Of a stretch of 64,000 bases of DNA, positions 36,968-45,121 are shown one piece after another. The stretch covers positions 1 through 64,000 of the forward strand of contig CAJIYJ010000004.1 in NCBI GenBank assembly GCA_905181625.1, given 5' to 3'. The notes beneath the pieces were generated by a model. That model saw only the letters and a list, made by a program, of their open reading frames with translations. It did no database searches and had not been told where the DNA came from. Origin of the DNA: an uncultured Flavobacteriaceae bacterium. Lineage in GTDB: Bacteria; Bacteroidota; Bacteroidia; Flavobacteriales; Flavobacteriaceae. Position 1 is the first letter of the stretch. Every line of letters starts with the position of its first letter. The position numbers and the translations under genes are program-made.

Positions 36968-37420
36968 TCATTTCTTCTTCAACCTATCTAATTGAATTTT
37001 ATTCTCTCTGTTTTTAATAACTTGTCTTTTATCATAAGTCTTTTTTCCCTTAGCTAGAGAAATTAAGATTTTTGCAAATCCATTATCATTAATATAAACT
37101 TTAAGAGGAATTATAGTTAAACCGGTATTACGAACTTCTTTAAATAATTTTTTTAATTCTTTTTTATTTAAAAGTAACTTCCTTTGACTTCTTGTTTGAT
37201 GATTATAATGGTTTCCAAAAGTGTATTCATCTATAAACATGTTAATAATAAATAATTCACCTGAGTCACTAAACTCACAAAAACTTTCAGAAATAGAGGC
37301 TTTACCATCTCTAATAGATTTAATCTCAGTACCTGTCAATACAATTCCTGCCGAATATTCATCCAATAATTCATATTCGAATTTAGCTTTCTTATTTAGT
37401 ATATTTACTTTTTTAATCAC
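36968..37420 (-). CDS. smpB: SsrA-binding protein SmpB
   Basis: A 150-residue RNA-binding protein that, with tmRNA, rescues stalled ribosomes. Motifs: NKKAKFEYELLDEYSAGIVLTGTEIKSIRDGKASI near the N-terminus, FGNHYNHQTRSQRKLLLNKKEL, and the basic C-terminal tail LAKGKKTYDKRQ...RLKKK. The start is GTG at 37420. The ssrA (tmRNA) gene is not in the window. It is divergent from ytxJ, 31 bases apart. Confidence 0.96.
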   Translation of the reverse strand: MIKKVNILNKKAKFEYELLDEYSAGIVLTGTEIKSIRDGKASISESFCEFSDSGELFIINMFIDEYTFGNHYNHQTRSQRKLLLNKKELKKLFKEVRNTGLTIIPLKVYINDNGFAKILISLAKGKKTYDKRQVIKNRENKIQLDRLKKK

Positions 37421-37451
37421 AGGGTAAAGTTAACAAGTATATTTCACTTTT

Positions 37452-37784
37452 ATGTCGAAAATAAATTGGATTGAAATTAATTCTATAAATGAAGTTCCTA
37501 AATCAAAAGACATTAACGTTGTTATTTTTAAACATTCTCCTAGATGTATTATTAGTAAAATTGTTTATAAAAGGTTTGAGTTAGCTTTTAACAAAAAGTT
37601 GAATATTCATAATTATATTTACATAGATGTAGTTAAAATGAAAGGATTATCAAATGTTATTGCTAATAAATACAATGTTTTTCACGAGTCTCCGCAGTTA
37701 ATATTATTAAATAATGATAAGGTTTTATACCACACCTCTCATTCTGATATTAATTTTTCTAGTTTGAATGATCATATAATTTAA
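37452..37784 (+). CDS. ytxJ: Bacillithiol system redox-active protein YtxJ
   Basis: A 110-residue thioredoxin-fold protein (DUF2847). The characteristic motif VIFKHSPRCIISKIVYKRFE (about 24-43) contains a single Cys32 in a monothiol glutaredoxin-like position; YIDVVKMKGLSNVIANKYNVFHESPQLILLNNDKVLYHTSHSDI has the cis-Pro region and ends the fold. YtxJ is proposed to act as a bacilliredoxin-like protein in bacteria that make bacillithiol, which is known in many Flavobacteriia. No bacillithiol synthesis gene is in the window. Likely its own small transcript. Confidence 0.85.
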   Translation: MSKINWIEINSINEVPKSKDINVVIFKHSPRCIISKIVYKRFELAFNKKLNIHNYIYIDVVKMKGLSNVIANKYNVFHESPQLILLNNDKVLYHTSHSDINFSSLNDHII

Positions 37785-37832
37785 ATTGTTAATTGTTTTT
37801 TGATAATTTATCGTTTTAATCTAATTTATTTA

Positions 37833-37863
37833 TTGGTTTGATCTTTTTTCATGTTTAAGTTTG
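37833..37863 (+). promoter_or_regulatory. Promoter of glyA
   Basis: TTG at 37833-37835 and TAAGTTTG at 37856-37863, separated by 20 bases, match the Bacteroidota consensus. Transcription would start near 37870, which places an upstream TTG start at 37861 inside the promoter and supports the ATG at 37879. Confidence 0.65.
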
Positions 37864-37878
37864 TTTAAAATTTATAAA

Positions 37879-39153
37879 ATGAGAGTTGACAAGGAAATTA
37901 GTGATTTAATTAACAAAGAAGAAATTAGACAATTAAATGGAGTTGAGTTAATTGCATCTGAAAACTTTACTAGTCCTGCAGTTATGGCTGCCACTGGCTC
38001 AGTTTTAACAAATAAATATGCAGAAGGATACCCTGGTAAAAGATATTATGGAGGATGTGAAGTTGTAGACCAAATAGAAACCTTAGCCATAAATAGAGCC
38101 AAAGAACTTTTTGGGGCTTCTTATGCTAACGTTCAACCTCATTCTGGGTCACAAGCTAACACAGCTGTATATCATGCTTTTTTAGACCCTGGTGACAAAA
38201 TTCTGGGATTCGATTTATCTCATGGCGGACACTTAACACACGGTTCCCCTGTCAATTTTAGCGGAAGGTTATATGATCCTGTTTTTTATGGAGTTGAAAA
38301 AGAAACTGGAATATTAAATTATGATAAAATTTTAGAAATTGCTAAAAGAGAAAAACCAAAACTAATTATTGCAGGTGCTTCTGCTTATTCAAGAGATATT
38401 GATTTTGAAAAGTTTAGAGATATTGCTGATCAAGTAGATGCTTTTCTATTGGCAGATATTTCTCACCCTTCAGGTTTAATCGCTAAGGGTATTTTAAACG
38501 ATCCTATTCCTTATTGTCATGTTGTTACAACTACAACTCATAAAACTCTAAGAGGTCCAAGAGGAGGGTTAATATTAATGGGAGAAGATTTTGACAATCC
38601 ATTTGGATTAAAATTAAAAAATGGTTCATTAAAAAAAATGTCTTCATTAGTAGATTTAGCAGTATTTCCAGGAAATCAAGGTGGACCGTTAGAACATGTC
38701 ATTGCTGGGAAAGCGATAGCGTTTGGAGAAGCATTAAAAGATGACTTTATGGATTATATGATACAAGTTAGACAAAATGCAAAAGCAATGGCTGAAGAAT
38801 TTGTTAAAAGAGATTATAATATAATTTCTGGAGGAACAGATAATCACATGATGTTAATTGATTTAAGAAATAAAAATATTTCGGGGAAAGATGCTGAATT
38901 AGCACTAGTTAAAGCTGATATTACGGCAAATAAAAACATGGTGCCATTTGACGATAAATCTCCATTTGTTACATCGGGAATTAGGTTTGGAACTCCAGCA
39001 ATAACGACTAGAGGTCTCAAAGAATTAGATATGGTTAAAATAGTAGAATTAATAGATAGAGTTATAAAACAACCTGACAATTTTTTAGAAGTTAATAGTG
39101 TTAAAAAAGAGGTTAATCTTTTAATGAAAGGAAGGGCATTATTTAATTATTGA
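37879..39153 (+). CDS. glyA: Serine hydroxymethyltransferase
   Basis: A PLP enzyme of about 424 residues interconverting serine and glycine and charging tetrahydrofolate with one-carbon units. Motifs: [68 protein letters not shown], and the PLP lysine in [33 protein letters not shown] follows. The ATG at 37879 (MRVDKEI) is chosen because a TTG six codons upstream lies in the -7 promoter box. The family-typical length supports this. Its 3' end overlaps the convergent cyclotransferase gene by seven bases. Confidence 0.97.
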   Translation: MRVDKEISDLINKEEIRQLNGVELIASENFTSPAVMAATGSVLTNKYAEGYPGKRYYGGCEVVDQIETLAINRAKELFGASYANVQPHSGSQANTAVYHAFLDPGDKILGFDLSHGGHLTHGSPVNFSGRLYDPVFYGVEKETGILNYDKILEIAKREKPKLIIAGASAYSRDIDFEKFRDIADQVDAFLLADISHPSGLIAKGILNDPIPYCHVVTTTTHKTLRGPRGGLILMGEDFDNPFGLKLKNGSLKKMSSLVDLAVFPGNQGGPLEHVIAGKAIAFGEALKDDFMDYMIQVRQNAKAMAEEFVKRDYNIISGGTDNHMMLIDLRNKNISGKDAELALVKADITANKNMVPFDDKSPFVTSGIRFGTPAITTRGLKELDMVKIVELIDRVIKQPDNFLEVNSVKKEVNLLMKGRALFNY

Positions 39154-40178
39154 TTTTCTAATATTTTAATTTCAAATAATTTATTCCAATTTTTTCCTGT
39201 AACAAAAAAGGTTTCTCTTTTTTTATTATAAGCGATACCGTTTAACACATCAAGTTTGGAATGTTGTTTTACTCTGGCTTTCAACCCATTAAAATCAATA
39301 ACTCCCTCAACTTTACCGCTTTTCGGATCAATAATTAAACCTACCTCTTTATTAAATTGGTAAGTATTAGCATATATCTTTCCATTGTGCCATTCTAATT
39401 CATTTATTTTTTTAATTATTTTATTATTTGTTACAACACTAAAACTATAAAGTTCCTTTAAGTTTATTGGGTCAAGGACCCATATTTTTTCTGTACCATC
39501 TGATTTATATAGTTTTTCACCATCATTACACAATCCCCATCCTTCTAAACTATTTTTGTAATTAAATGATTGAATCAATTTGAAATCATTTTTATTATAT
39601 ACAAAACCAATATTTTCCTTCCATGTTAACTGAAATATTTTATCATCTAGAATCGTTATTCCTTCTCCAAAATATGATTTATCTAGAAATATTTTATTTA
39701 AAATTTCTCCTGTTTTAAAGTCTATTTTTTTTAATGTTGAATATCCATACTTTCCTGTTCCTTCATATAAATTATAATCATTATCAAACTCAAGTCCTTG
39801 AGTATATGAATTCATGTCGTGATCAAATTCATTTATAATTTTATAAGTATAAAGCTTAGGTTTAGTATTTGAGTATATGATTATATCTTTCTGAACAATA
39901 AAATTTTCATTATTCACCTTAAAGGAAGCTCGCAATGTGTTTACTCCCAATTTATTATTTAAAACATGTTTTGTTTCAATTTTAATGTCATCTATAGAAA
40001 AAATTAAATCTGTTAAAAGATTGTTAGAGGGATTGTTTATTGCCAAATTTATAATGTTACCATTATTTAAATACTCATTTGATTTAGAAATGTCTAAAGA
40101 ATAGTTGTGATTTACTTTAACTCCACAAGAGAAAAGTATAAATGAAATTAATAATATAAATAATTTAATGATTCTCAT
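39147..40178 (-). CDS. Glutaminyl-peptide cyclotransferase family lipoprotein
   Basis: This 343-residue protein has a lipoprotein signal with lipobox FSC (Cys19) and a C-terminal beta-propeller domain of the plant-type glutamine cyclotransferase family: [97 protein letters not shown] and [26 protein letters not shown]. An N-terminal Ig-like piece of about 80 residues precedes the propeller. Members form N-terminal pyroglutamate on secreted proteins; T9SS substrates often begin with Gln after maturation, which could be its targets (inference). A TAAATTTG box lies 17 bases upstream. Confidence 0.88.
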   Translation of the reverse strand: MRIIKLFILLISFILFSCGVKVNHNYSLDISKSNEYLNNGNIINLAINNPSNNLLTDLIFSIDDIKIETKHVLNNKLGVNTLRASFKVNNENFIVQKDIIIYSNTKPKLYTYKIINEFDHDMNSYTQGLEFDNDYNLYEGTGKYGYSTLKKIDFKTGEILNKIFLDKSYFGEGITILDDKIFQLTWKENIGFVYNKNDFKLIQSFNYKNSLEGWGLCNDGEKLYKSDGTEKIWVLDPINLKELYSFSVVTNNKIIKKINELEWHNGKIYANTYQFNKEVGLIIDPKSGKVEGVIDFNGLKARVKQHSKLDVLNGIAYNKKRETFFVTGKNWNKLFEIKILENQ

Positions 40179-40195
40179 GGATGAAATTTATTAGT

Positions 40196-40203
40196 CAAAT
40201 TTA
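40196..40203 (-). promoter_or_regulatory. Candidate -7 box of glutaminyl cyclase gene
   Basis: The minus strand reads TAAATTTG (complement of 40196-40203), 17 bases upstream of the ATG. It is back to back with the SRP RNA promoter 50 bases away. No -33 TTG is obvious. Confidence 0.4.
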
Positions 40204-40253
40204 AATATTAATAATTAACCCTTAACATATTTAATTATAAAAACTTATATCTA

Positions 40254-40261
40254 TATATTTG
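40254..40261 (+). promoter_or_regulatory. Candidate -7 box of SRP RNA gene
   Basis: TATATTTG matches TAnnTTTG and ends a few bases before the predicted RNA 5' end (about 40264), the spacing expected for a stable RNA transcribed from its mature end. A -33 TTG is not visible. Confidence 0.5.
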
Positions 40262-40263
40262 CA

Positions 40264-40361
40264 GTGGGCAAGTCTTACACAACCAGCTCCTATTTAATCC
40301 CCCAGGGTGGGAACACAGCAAGGGTCGATGGTTGTAGCGGTGTGATGTAAGTAGCTTGCCC
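40264..40361 (+). ncRNA. ffs: Signal recognition particle RNA (4.5S type)
   Basis: A roughly 98-nt RNA with the closing helix GGGCAAG (40266-40272) to CTTGCCC (40355-40361), extended by CTTACAC against GTGT/GTAAG. The conserved SRP domain IV lies in CCCCCAGGGTGGGAACACAGCAAGGGT (written here in part: GGGAACACAGCAAGGG), where the internal loops bind the Ffh M domain. The form is the short bacterial 4.5S type without an Alu domain. It partners with Ffh and FtsY (not in the window) for membrane protein targeting. Identification rests on motif recognition and the helix. Confidence 0.92.
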
Positions 40362-40368
40362 TTTTTTT
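40355..40368 (+). terminator. SRP RNA 3' terminator (closing helix plus T-run)
   Basis: The closing stem of the SRP RNA is followed directly by seven T (40362-40368), acting as an intrinsic terminator. The ATG of the next gene begins at 40369, with no spacer at all. Confidence 0.6.
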
Positions 40369-41172
40369 ATGTCTAAAACAGTTCTAGTTACTGGTGCTTC
40401 ATCTGGAATAGGTAAATCTATTGCACTCTTTCTATCTTCTAAAGGTTTTAATGTTTACGGTACATGTAGAAATCCCAAAAAGTATGATATCATTAAATTC
40501 AAGCTACTAAAATGTGATATTACTAATATAGAACAGATTAAGAGCGCCGTTAGTCATATTGTAAAAAAAGAGGGTAGGTTAGATGTATTAATTAACAATG
40601 CTGGGATAGGTATTACTGGCCCTATGGAAGAAACTTCAGAATCAGATATAAAATCAGCCTTTGAAACGAATTTTTTTGGACCTATAAATATTATCAAGGA
40701 ATGTATTCCTTCAATGAGAAAACATAAAACTGGATTGATTATTAATATTACGTCAATTATGGGATATTTTGCTCTACCATATAGAGGTGTTTATAGCGCT
40801 ACTAAAAGTTCAATGGAAATAATTGGAGAAGCATTTAGTATGGAATTAAATAAGTTTAATATTAAAGTTGTTAATATTGCTCCTGGTGATTTTAAGACTG
40901 ATATAATTTCTAGAAGGATAAATAGTCCAAGTTTTCCAGAATCTTTATATAAAAAAGATTATAAAAAAAGCATCAATTCTGCTAACAATCACGTAAAGAA
41001 TGCTCTTTCTCCTGAAATTATTTCAAAATTAGTTTTCAAAATAATTAAATCTGAAAACCCTAAAATTCACTATAAAGTAGGTACGTTTATTCAAAAATTT
41101 TCAATAGTTTTAAAAAACATTTTACCAGATAGACTGTTTGAAAAAATATTACTTTATTATAATAAAAATTAA
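40369..41172 (+). CDS. Short-chain dehydrogenase/reductase
   Basis: A 267-residue classical SDR: cofactor motif [10 protein letters not shown] (7-16), NNAG (about 76-79), catalytic Ser in NITSIMG and YSATK (Tyr/Lys, about 145-149), then PGDFKTDI. An Arg in the [10 protein letters not shown] region suggests NADP preference. The C-terminus has a hydrophobic/basic tail ([28 protein letters not shown]) as in lipid- or retinol-dehydrogenase-like SDRs. The substrate is unknown. The ATG follows the SRP RNA terminator T-run without a gap, so this gene is either expressed by read-through from the SRP promoter or from a promoter inside the RNA gene. Confidence 0.88.
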   Translation: MSKTVLVTGASSGIGKSIALFLSSKGFNVYGTCRNPKKYDIIKFKLLKCDITNIEQIKSAVSHIVKKEGRLDVLINNAGIGITGPMEETSESDIKSAFETNFFGPINIIKECIPSMRKHKTGLIINITSIMGYFALPYRGVYSATKSSMEIIGEAFSMELNKFNIKVVNIAPGDFKTDIISRRINSPSFPESLYKKDYKKSINSANNHVKNALSPEIISKLVFKIIKSENPKIHYKVGTFIQKFSIVLKNILPDRLFEKILLYYNKN

Positions 41173-41183
41173 AAACATTATTT

Positions 41184-41837
41184 ATGAAATTCTTTATTGA
41201 TACTGCAAATCTAGAACAAATTAAAGAGGCACAAGATTTAGGTGTACTTGATGGTGTGACTACAAATCCATCTCTAATGGCTAAAGAGGGTGTCACAGGT
41301 CACCAAAATATTTTAGATCACTATGTGAAAATTTGTAATATAGTTGATGGAGATGTTTCTGCTGAAGTAATTTCTACTGATTTTAAAGGAATGGTTAAAG
41401 AAGGAGAAGCTCTAGCTAAATTACACTCTCAAATTGTAGTAAAAATTCCAATGATTTTAGAAGGCATAAAAGCGATTAAGCATTTTTCAAATAAAGGAAT
41501 TAGGACTAATTGTACTCTAATTTTTTCTGTTGGTCAAGCTCTTATTGCTGCTAAAGCTGGAGCAACCTATGTTTCACCCTTTATTGGAAGGTTAGACGAT
41601 ATTTCAACAGATGGTTTAAATTTGATTTCTGAAATTGCAAATGTTTATGACAATTACGCTTTTAATACGCAAATACTTGCTGCTTCAATACGTCACACTA
41701 TGCATGTTATAGATTGTGCTAAGATAGGTGCTGATGTAATGACAGGACCTCTTTCTTCAATTAAAGGTCTTATTAAGCATCCTTTAACAGACATTGGTTT
41801 AGAAAAATTCCTTACAGATTTCAGAAAAGGTAATTAA
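41184..41837 (+). CDS. fsa: Transaldolase / fructose-6-phosphate aldolase family
   Basis: A 217-residue TIM-barrel class I aldolase of the short (MipB/TalC) transaldolase subfamily: [36 protein letters not shown] at the N-terminus, Schiff-base lysine in [11 protein letters not shown] (about 85), [32 protein letters not shown] and [26 protein letters not shown]. In many Bacteroidota this short form is the functional transaldolase of the pentose phosphate pathway; some relatives are F6P aldolases, and sequence reading alone cannot separate the two. Eleven bases separate it from the SDR. Its stop shares four bases with the convergent gene. Confidence 0.9.
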   Translation: MKFFIDTANLEQIKEAQDLGVLDGVTTNPSLMAKEGVTGHQNILDHYVKICNIVDGDVSAEVISTDFKGMVKEGEALAKLHSQIVVKIPMILEGIKAIKHFSNKGIRTNCTLIFSVGQALIAAKAGATYVSPFIGRLDDISTDGLNLISEIANVYDNYAFNTQILAASIRHTMHVIDCAKIGADVMTGPLSSIKGLIKHPLTDIGLEKFLTDFRKGN

Positions 41838-43177
41838 TTTGTATTAAAAAGTTTCTCAAGTTCAGTAACGTTTAAAATTTTTTTTATTTTACCATTTTTA
41901 TTAGTTATTATAACTTTATTTAAATTGTTGAGTATCATTTTTTTGCTCATATCATCAAAATCAACTGATCTAAAATGATGTAAGTTTTTTCTTTTTTTAA
42001 GTAAGTTGATTATTTTTTTCCATTTAAAATTATCATCATTTATATTAATTGTATGAATATTATAATTTGAGTTTGAATTTAATATTTTGTTTATTCTATT
42101 AAAAAGAGTAATTTGATGTGAGTTTTGATCGTAAGACCAAAAAACATAAACAATAGGTTTATCATTATAGAAATCAGCTATATCTTTTACTACACTTTTT
42201 TCGTTAACTAAATTTACTTGAGGAATATTGTTATTAACTTGAAGTGAAAAAATATTATTGTATAACTCATTAATTTCTTTGTTAGTAGATGTATTATTAG
42301 AATATTCTAAGAATTTATTTAGAAATGTGTTAATATTCATCAGTTCTGATTCTTTTAACAAATATTCAAATCCTATATATCTATAGATTTTTGTTTTAAT
42401 TATTGGATGAGTTATATTTCTATTAACAAACTCTAATCTTTTTAAATTATAATTTAATGAATTATGAGAATCAGTATTAACATTTTGATTAGAATGATTG
42501 ATTGTTCTTGAAATTATGTAATCTAAGTAGGGTTTAAAGTGAGAAAAAGTTTCAAGATTTAAATCAACATCTTCTCTATACTTATAAATATCGCTAGATT
42601 TTATAGAAGAACTAAAATTTGAAATAAAATACTCAACATTTGAATAAATCGGTAATTTTATTGCATATTCTAAAATTAGTTCAGTTGATTGATTGGTTTT
42701 ATTAAATTTTTTAAATTTAGAAAATTCAATAATTTTTATATTAATTAAGGAGTCAATTGTTTTAATAAAATTCATATCGTTTGACTTAAATTTTGATTTT
42801 ATAAAATCATTTTCCTCTTCGTGTTTAAGGAAAACATCTATTAAGTAGTTGTTCTTAGAAGATCCTTTTCCCGTAAAGACTAAAGATTCGTCAAAATCTA
42901 AAACATCTAGCCTTAGAACTATACTATCTCCCTTTTCAAATATTAAATATTGAAACTCTGGAGGGTGAATAAAATTATATAAACCATCATTTATACTATC
43001 TAATTTTGAAAAAAACTCTCCATTTTCATTAATCGCTATTTTTTTTATTAGTTTTTCATCTTTTAAAATAGAAATTTCATCGCTAGTTTTTTTTAAAATC
43101 TTCCCACCTATATATGTTATCTCTTTATCGGAACATGAGATAGTTAGTAGTAATATTATTAATAGTATTTTTTTCAA
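41834..43177 (-). CDS. TlpA-like lipoprotein with DUF4369-type N-terminus and degenerate thioredoxin domain
   Basis: This 447-residue protein has a lipoprotein signal (LLLTISC, Cys15). The N-terminal region (about 20-110: [59 protein letters not shown]) looks like the DUF4369 beta-domain common before TlpA/thioredoxin domains in Bacteroidota. The C-terminal 120 residues have thioredoxin spacing ([16 protein letters not shown]...[13 protein letters not shown]), but the CxxC is replaced by SYDQNS, so no disulfide chemistry is expected. The middle is helical. Likely periplasmic and envelope-bound; function unknown. Confidence 0.7.
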   Translation of the reverse strand: MKKILLIILLLTISCSDKEITYIGGKILKKTSDEISILKDEKLIKKIAINENGEFFSKLDSINDGLYNFIHPPEFQYLIFEKGDSIVLRLDVLDFDESLVFTGKGSSKNNYLIDVFLKHEEENDFIKSKFKSNDMNFIKTIDSLINIKIIEFSKFKKFNKTNQSTELILEYAIKLPIYSNVEYFISNFSSSIKSSDIYKYREDVDLNLETFSHFKPYLDYIISRTINHSNQNVNTDSHNSLNYNLKRLEFVNRNITHPIIKTKIYRYIGFEYLLKESELMNINTFLNKFLEYSNNTSTNKEINELYNNIFSLQVNNNIPQVNLVNEKSVVKDIADFYNDKPIVYVFWSYDQNSHQITLFNRINKILNSNSNYNIHTININDDNFKWKKIINLLKKRKNLHHFRSVDFDDMSKKMILNNLNKVIITNKNGKIKKILNVTELEKLFNTN

Positions 43178-43271
43178 AACTTTTTGTTAAAATGAATGTA
43201 TTAAAATTATTCTAAATATAGAATAATCATAACCTTGATTTTGTTAAATTTACCACCTTAATTAAAAAAAT

Positions 43272-44894
43272 ATGTTAAGTGTTTCAAATCTTTCAGTTCA
43301 ATTTGGTAAAAGAGTTTTGTTTGACGATGTTAATACAGCTTTTTTAAAAGGTAATTGTTATGGAATAATAGGTGCTAATGGAGCAGGGAAATCTACTTTT
43401 TTGAAAATTTTATCTAAATTAATTGAACCAAATTCTGGAAATATTCATTTAGAGCCTGGAAAAAGATTGTCGGTTTTAGAACAAGATCATTTTGCTTTTG
43501 ATTCCAAACAAGTTTTAGAAACCGTTATTATGGGTAATAAAAGTCTTTTCAATCTTAAAAAAGAAATGGATGAAATTTATTCAAAACCAGATTTTTCAGA
43601 TAAGGATAGTGATAGGGTAGGAGTTTTACAGTTAAAATATGAGGAAATGGATGGATGGAATGCTGAAAGTTCAGCTGCAGCATTATTATCAAATTTAGAC
43701 ATAAAGGAAGAATTACATTATAAGACCATGGCAGAACTTGATGGTATTCAAAAAGTTAAGGTTTTACTTGCCCAAGCTTTATTTGGAAGTCCAGATGTAC
43801 TTATTATGGATGAGCCTACAAATGATTTAGATTTCGATACAATTACATGGTTAGAAAACTTTATTGCTAATTATGATAATACAGTAATTATAGTTTCTCA
43901 CGATCGACATTTTTTAGATTCAGTATGCACACATATTTCTGATATAGACTTTGGAAAAATAAATCATTTTTCTGGAAATTATACTTTTTGGTATGAATCC
44001 AGCCAGTTAGCATTAAGACAAAAAACACAACAAAATAGAAAAGCTGAAGAAAAAAAGAAAGAATTAGAAGATTTTATCTCTCGTTTTAGTGCTAATGCTT
44101 CAAAGTCTAAACAAGCTACTTCCAGAAAGAAAATGCTAGATAATTTAAACATAGAGGATATTAAGCCTTCATCTAGGAGGTATCCTGCAATTATATATAA
44201 TTCTGAGCGAGAAGCTGGTGATCAGATATTAAGTCTTGAAAATTTAAGTTTTTCAGACTCATCTAGCGTACTTTTTAAAAACATAAGTTTTAATTTAAAC
44301 AAAGGGGATAAAGTTGTTCTTTATTCGAAAGATACTAGAGCTACAACTGCACTTTACGAGATTTTAAATAATAATTTAAAACCAAGTAGCGGAAGATTTG
44401 ATTGGGGAATTACAACATCTCAATCTTATTTACCACTAGATAATAGCTCATTTTTTAAAGAAAAAACTTCATTAGTTGATTGGTTAAGACAATGGGCCAA
44501 AAATGATGAGGAAAGAGAAGAAGTTTTCATTAGAGGATTTTTAGGTAAAATGATTTTTAGTGGAGAAGAAGCTTTAAAAACTTGTGATGTCTTATCTGGT
44601 GGTGAAAAAGTAAGGTGTATGCTATCTAGAATGATGATGCTTAGATCAAATGTATTGATGTTTGATGAGCCGACAAGTCATTTGGATTTAGAATCAATTA
44701 CAGCTTTAAACAATTCAATTAAGAAATTCAAAGGGAATGTAATAATTACAACCCATGATTATGAATTTGCGCAATCTGTAGGCAATAGGGTTATTGAAAT
44801 CACTCCTAATGGTATAATTGATAGGTTAGCATCCTTTGATTCTTATGTTAAAGATTCTAAAATTCAAGAATTAAGAAATAAGTTGTATTCGTAA
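43272..44894 (+). CDS. ABC-F family ATP-binding protein (YbiT-like)
   Basis: A 540-residue soluble protein with two ABC ATPase domains and an ABC-F linker (about 240-300, FSANASKSKQATSRKKMLD). The first domain has Walker A GANGAGKS (34-41) and Walker B VLIMDEPTNDLD, but its signature is LDGIQKV rather than LSGGQ. The second has signature LSGGEKVR and Walker B VLMFDEPTSHLD, but its Walker A position reads YSKDTRATT. So only one composite ATP site has all parts. ABC-F proteins act on the ribosome (translation factors or antibiotic protection). There are no membrane segments. Length and linker fit the YbiT-type group; specific role unknown. Confidence 0.88.
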   Translation: MLSVSNLSVQFGKRVLFDDVNTAFLKGNCYGIIGANGAGKSTFLKILSKLIEPNSGNIHLEPGKRLSVLEQDHFAFDSKQVLETVIMGNKSLFNLKKEMDEIYSKPDFSDKDSDRVGVLQLKYEEMDGWNAESSAAALLSNLDIKEELHYKTMAELDGIQKVKVLLAQALFGSPDVLIMDEPTNDLDFDTITWLENFIANYDNTVIIVSHDRHFLDSVCTHISDIDFGKINHFSGNYTFWYESSQLALRQKTQQNRKAEEKKKELEDFISRFSANASKSKQATSRKKMLDNLNIEDIKPSSRRYPAIIYNSEREAGDQILSLENLSFSDSSSVLFKNISFNLNKGDKVVLYSKDTRATTALYEILNNNLKPSSGRFDWGITTSQSYLPLDNSSFFKEKTSLVDWLRQWAKNDEEREEVFIRGFLGKMIFSGEEALKTCDVLSGGEKVRCMLSRMMMLRSNVLMFDEPTSHLDLESITALNNSIKKFKGNVIITTHDYEFAQSVGNRVIEITPNGIIDRLASFDSYVKDSKIQELRNKLYS

Positions 44895-45107
44895 TTTAAT
44901 TAGTAAGTCATTAGTTTTTCTTACTTCATCTTTAAATACATAAAGACATATTGAATTTAGGTTAGCTGAACCAAATCCTGCTAGTCTTGCTGATTCCATT
45001 TCATTCTTAATAATAGGGGATATATTGATATTTTTAAGTTCAACAACCAACCTATTAGATTCAATAAAAGAACCTTGAAAAATTTTTATATAATTATCAC
45101 TAGCCAT
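44871..45107 (-). CDS. DUF2007 domain putative signal-transducing protein
   Basis: A 78-residue protein: NYIKIFQGSFIESNRLVVELKNINISPIIKNEMESARLAGFGSANLNSICLYVFKDEVRKTNDLLI in reduced form is the DUF2007 pattern (short ferredoxin-like fold, GII-like domain found in PII-related small proteins). No catalytic residues. It precedes nothing obvious functionally; pheT lies 14 bases upstream in the same direction, so they may be cotranscribed. Its 3' end overlaps the ABC-F gene by 24 bases, the longest convergent overlap in the window. Confidence 0.75.
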   Translation of the reverse strand: MASDNYIKIFQGSFIESNRLVVELKNINISPIIKNEMESARLAGFGSANLNSICLYVFKDEVRKTNDLLIKLRIQLIS

Positions 45108-45121
45108 TTTCTCTAGATTTC

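Noticed and set aside
37861-37878. TTG start for glyA at 37861
   Set aside because: The TTG is part of the -7 box TAAGTTTG; the ATG at 37879 gives the family N-terminus.
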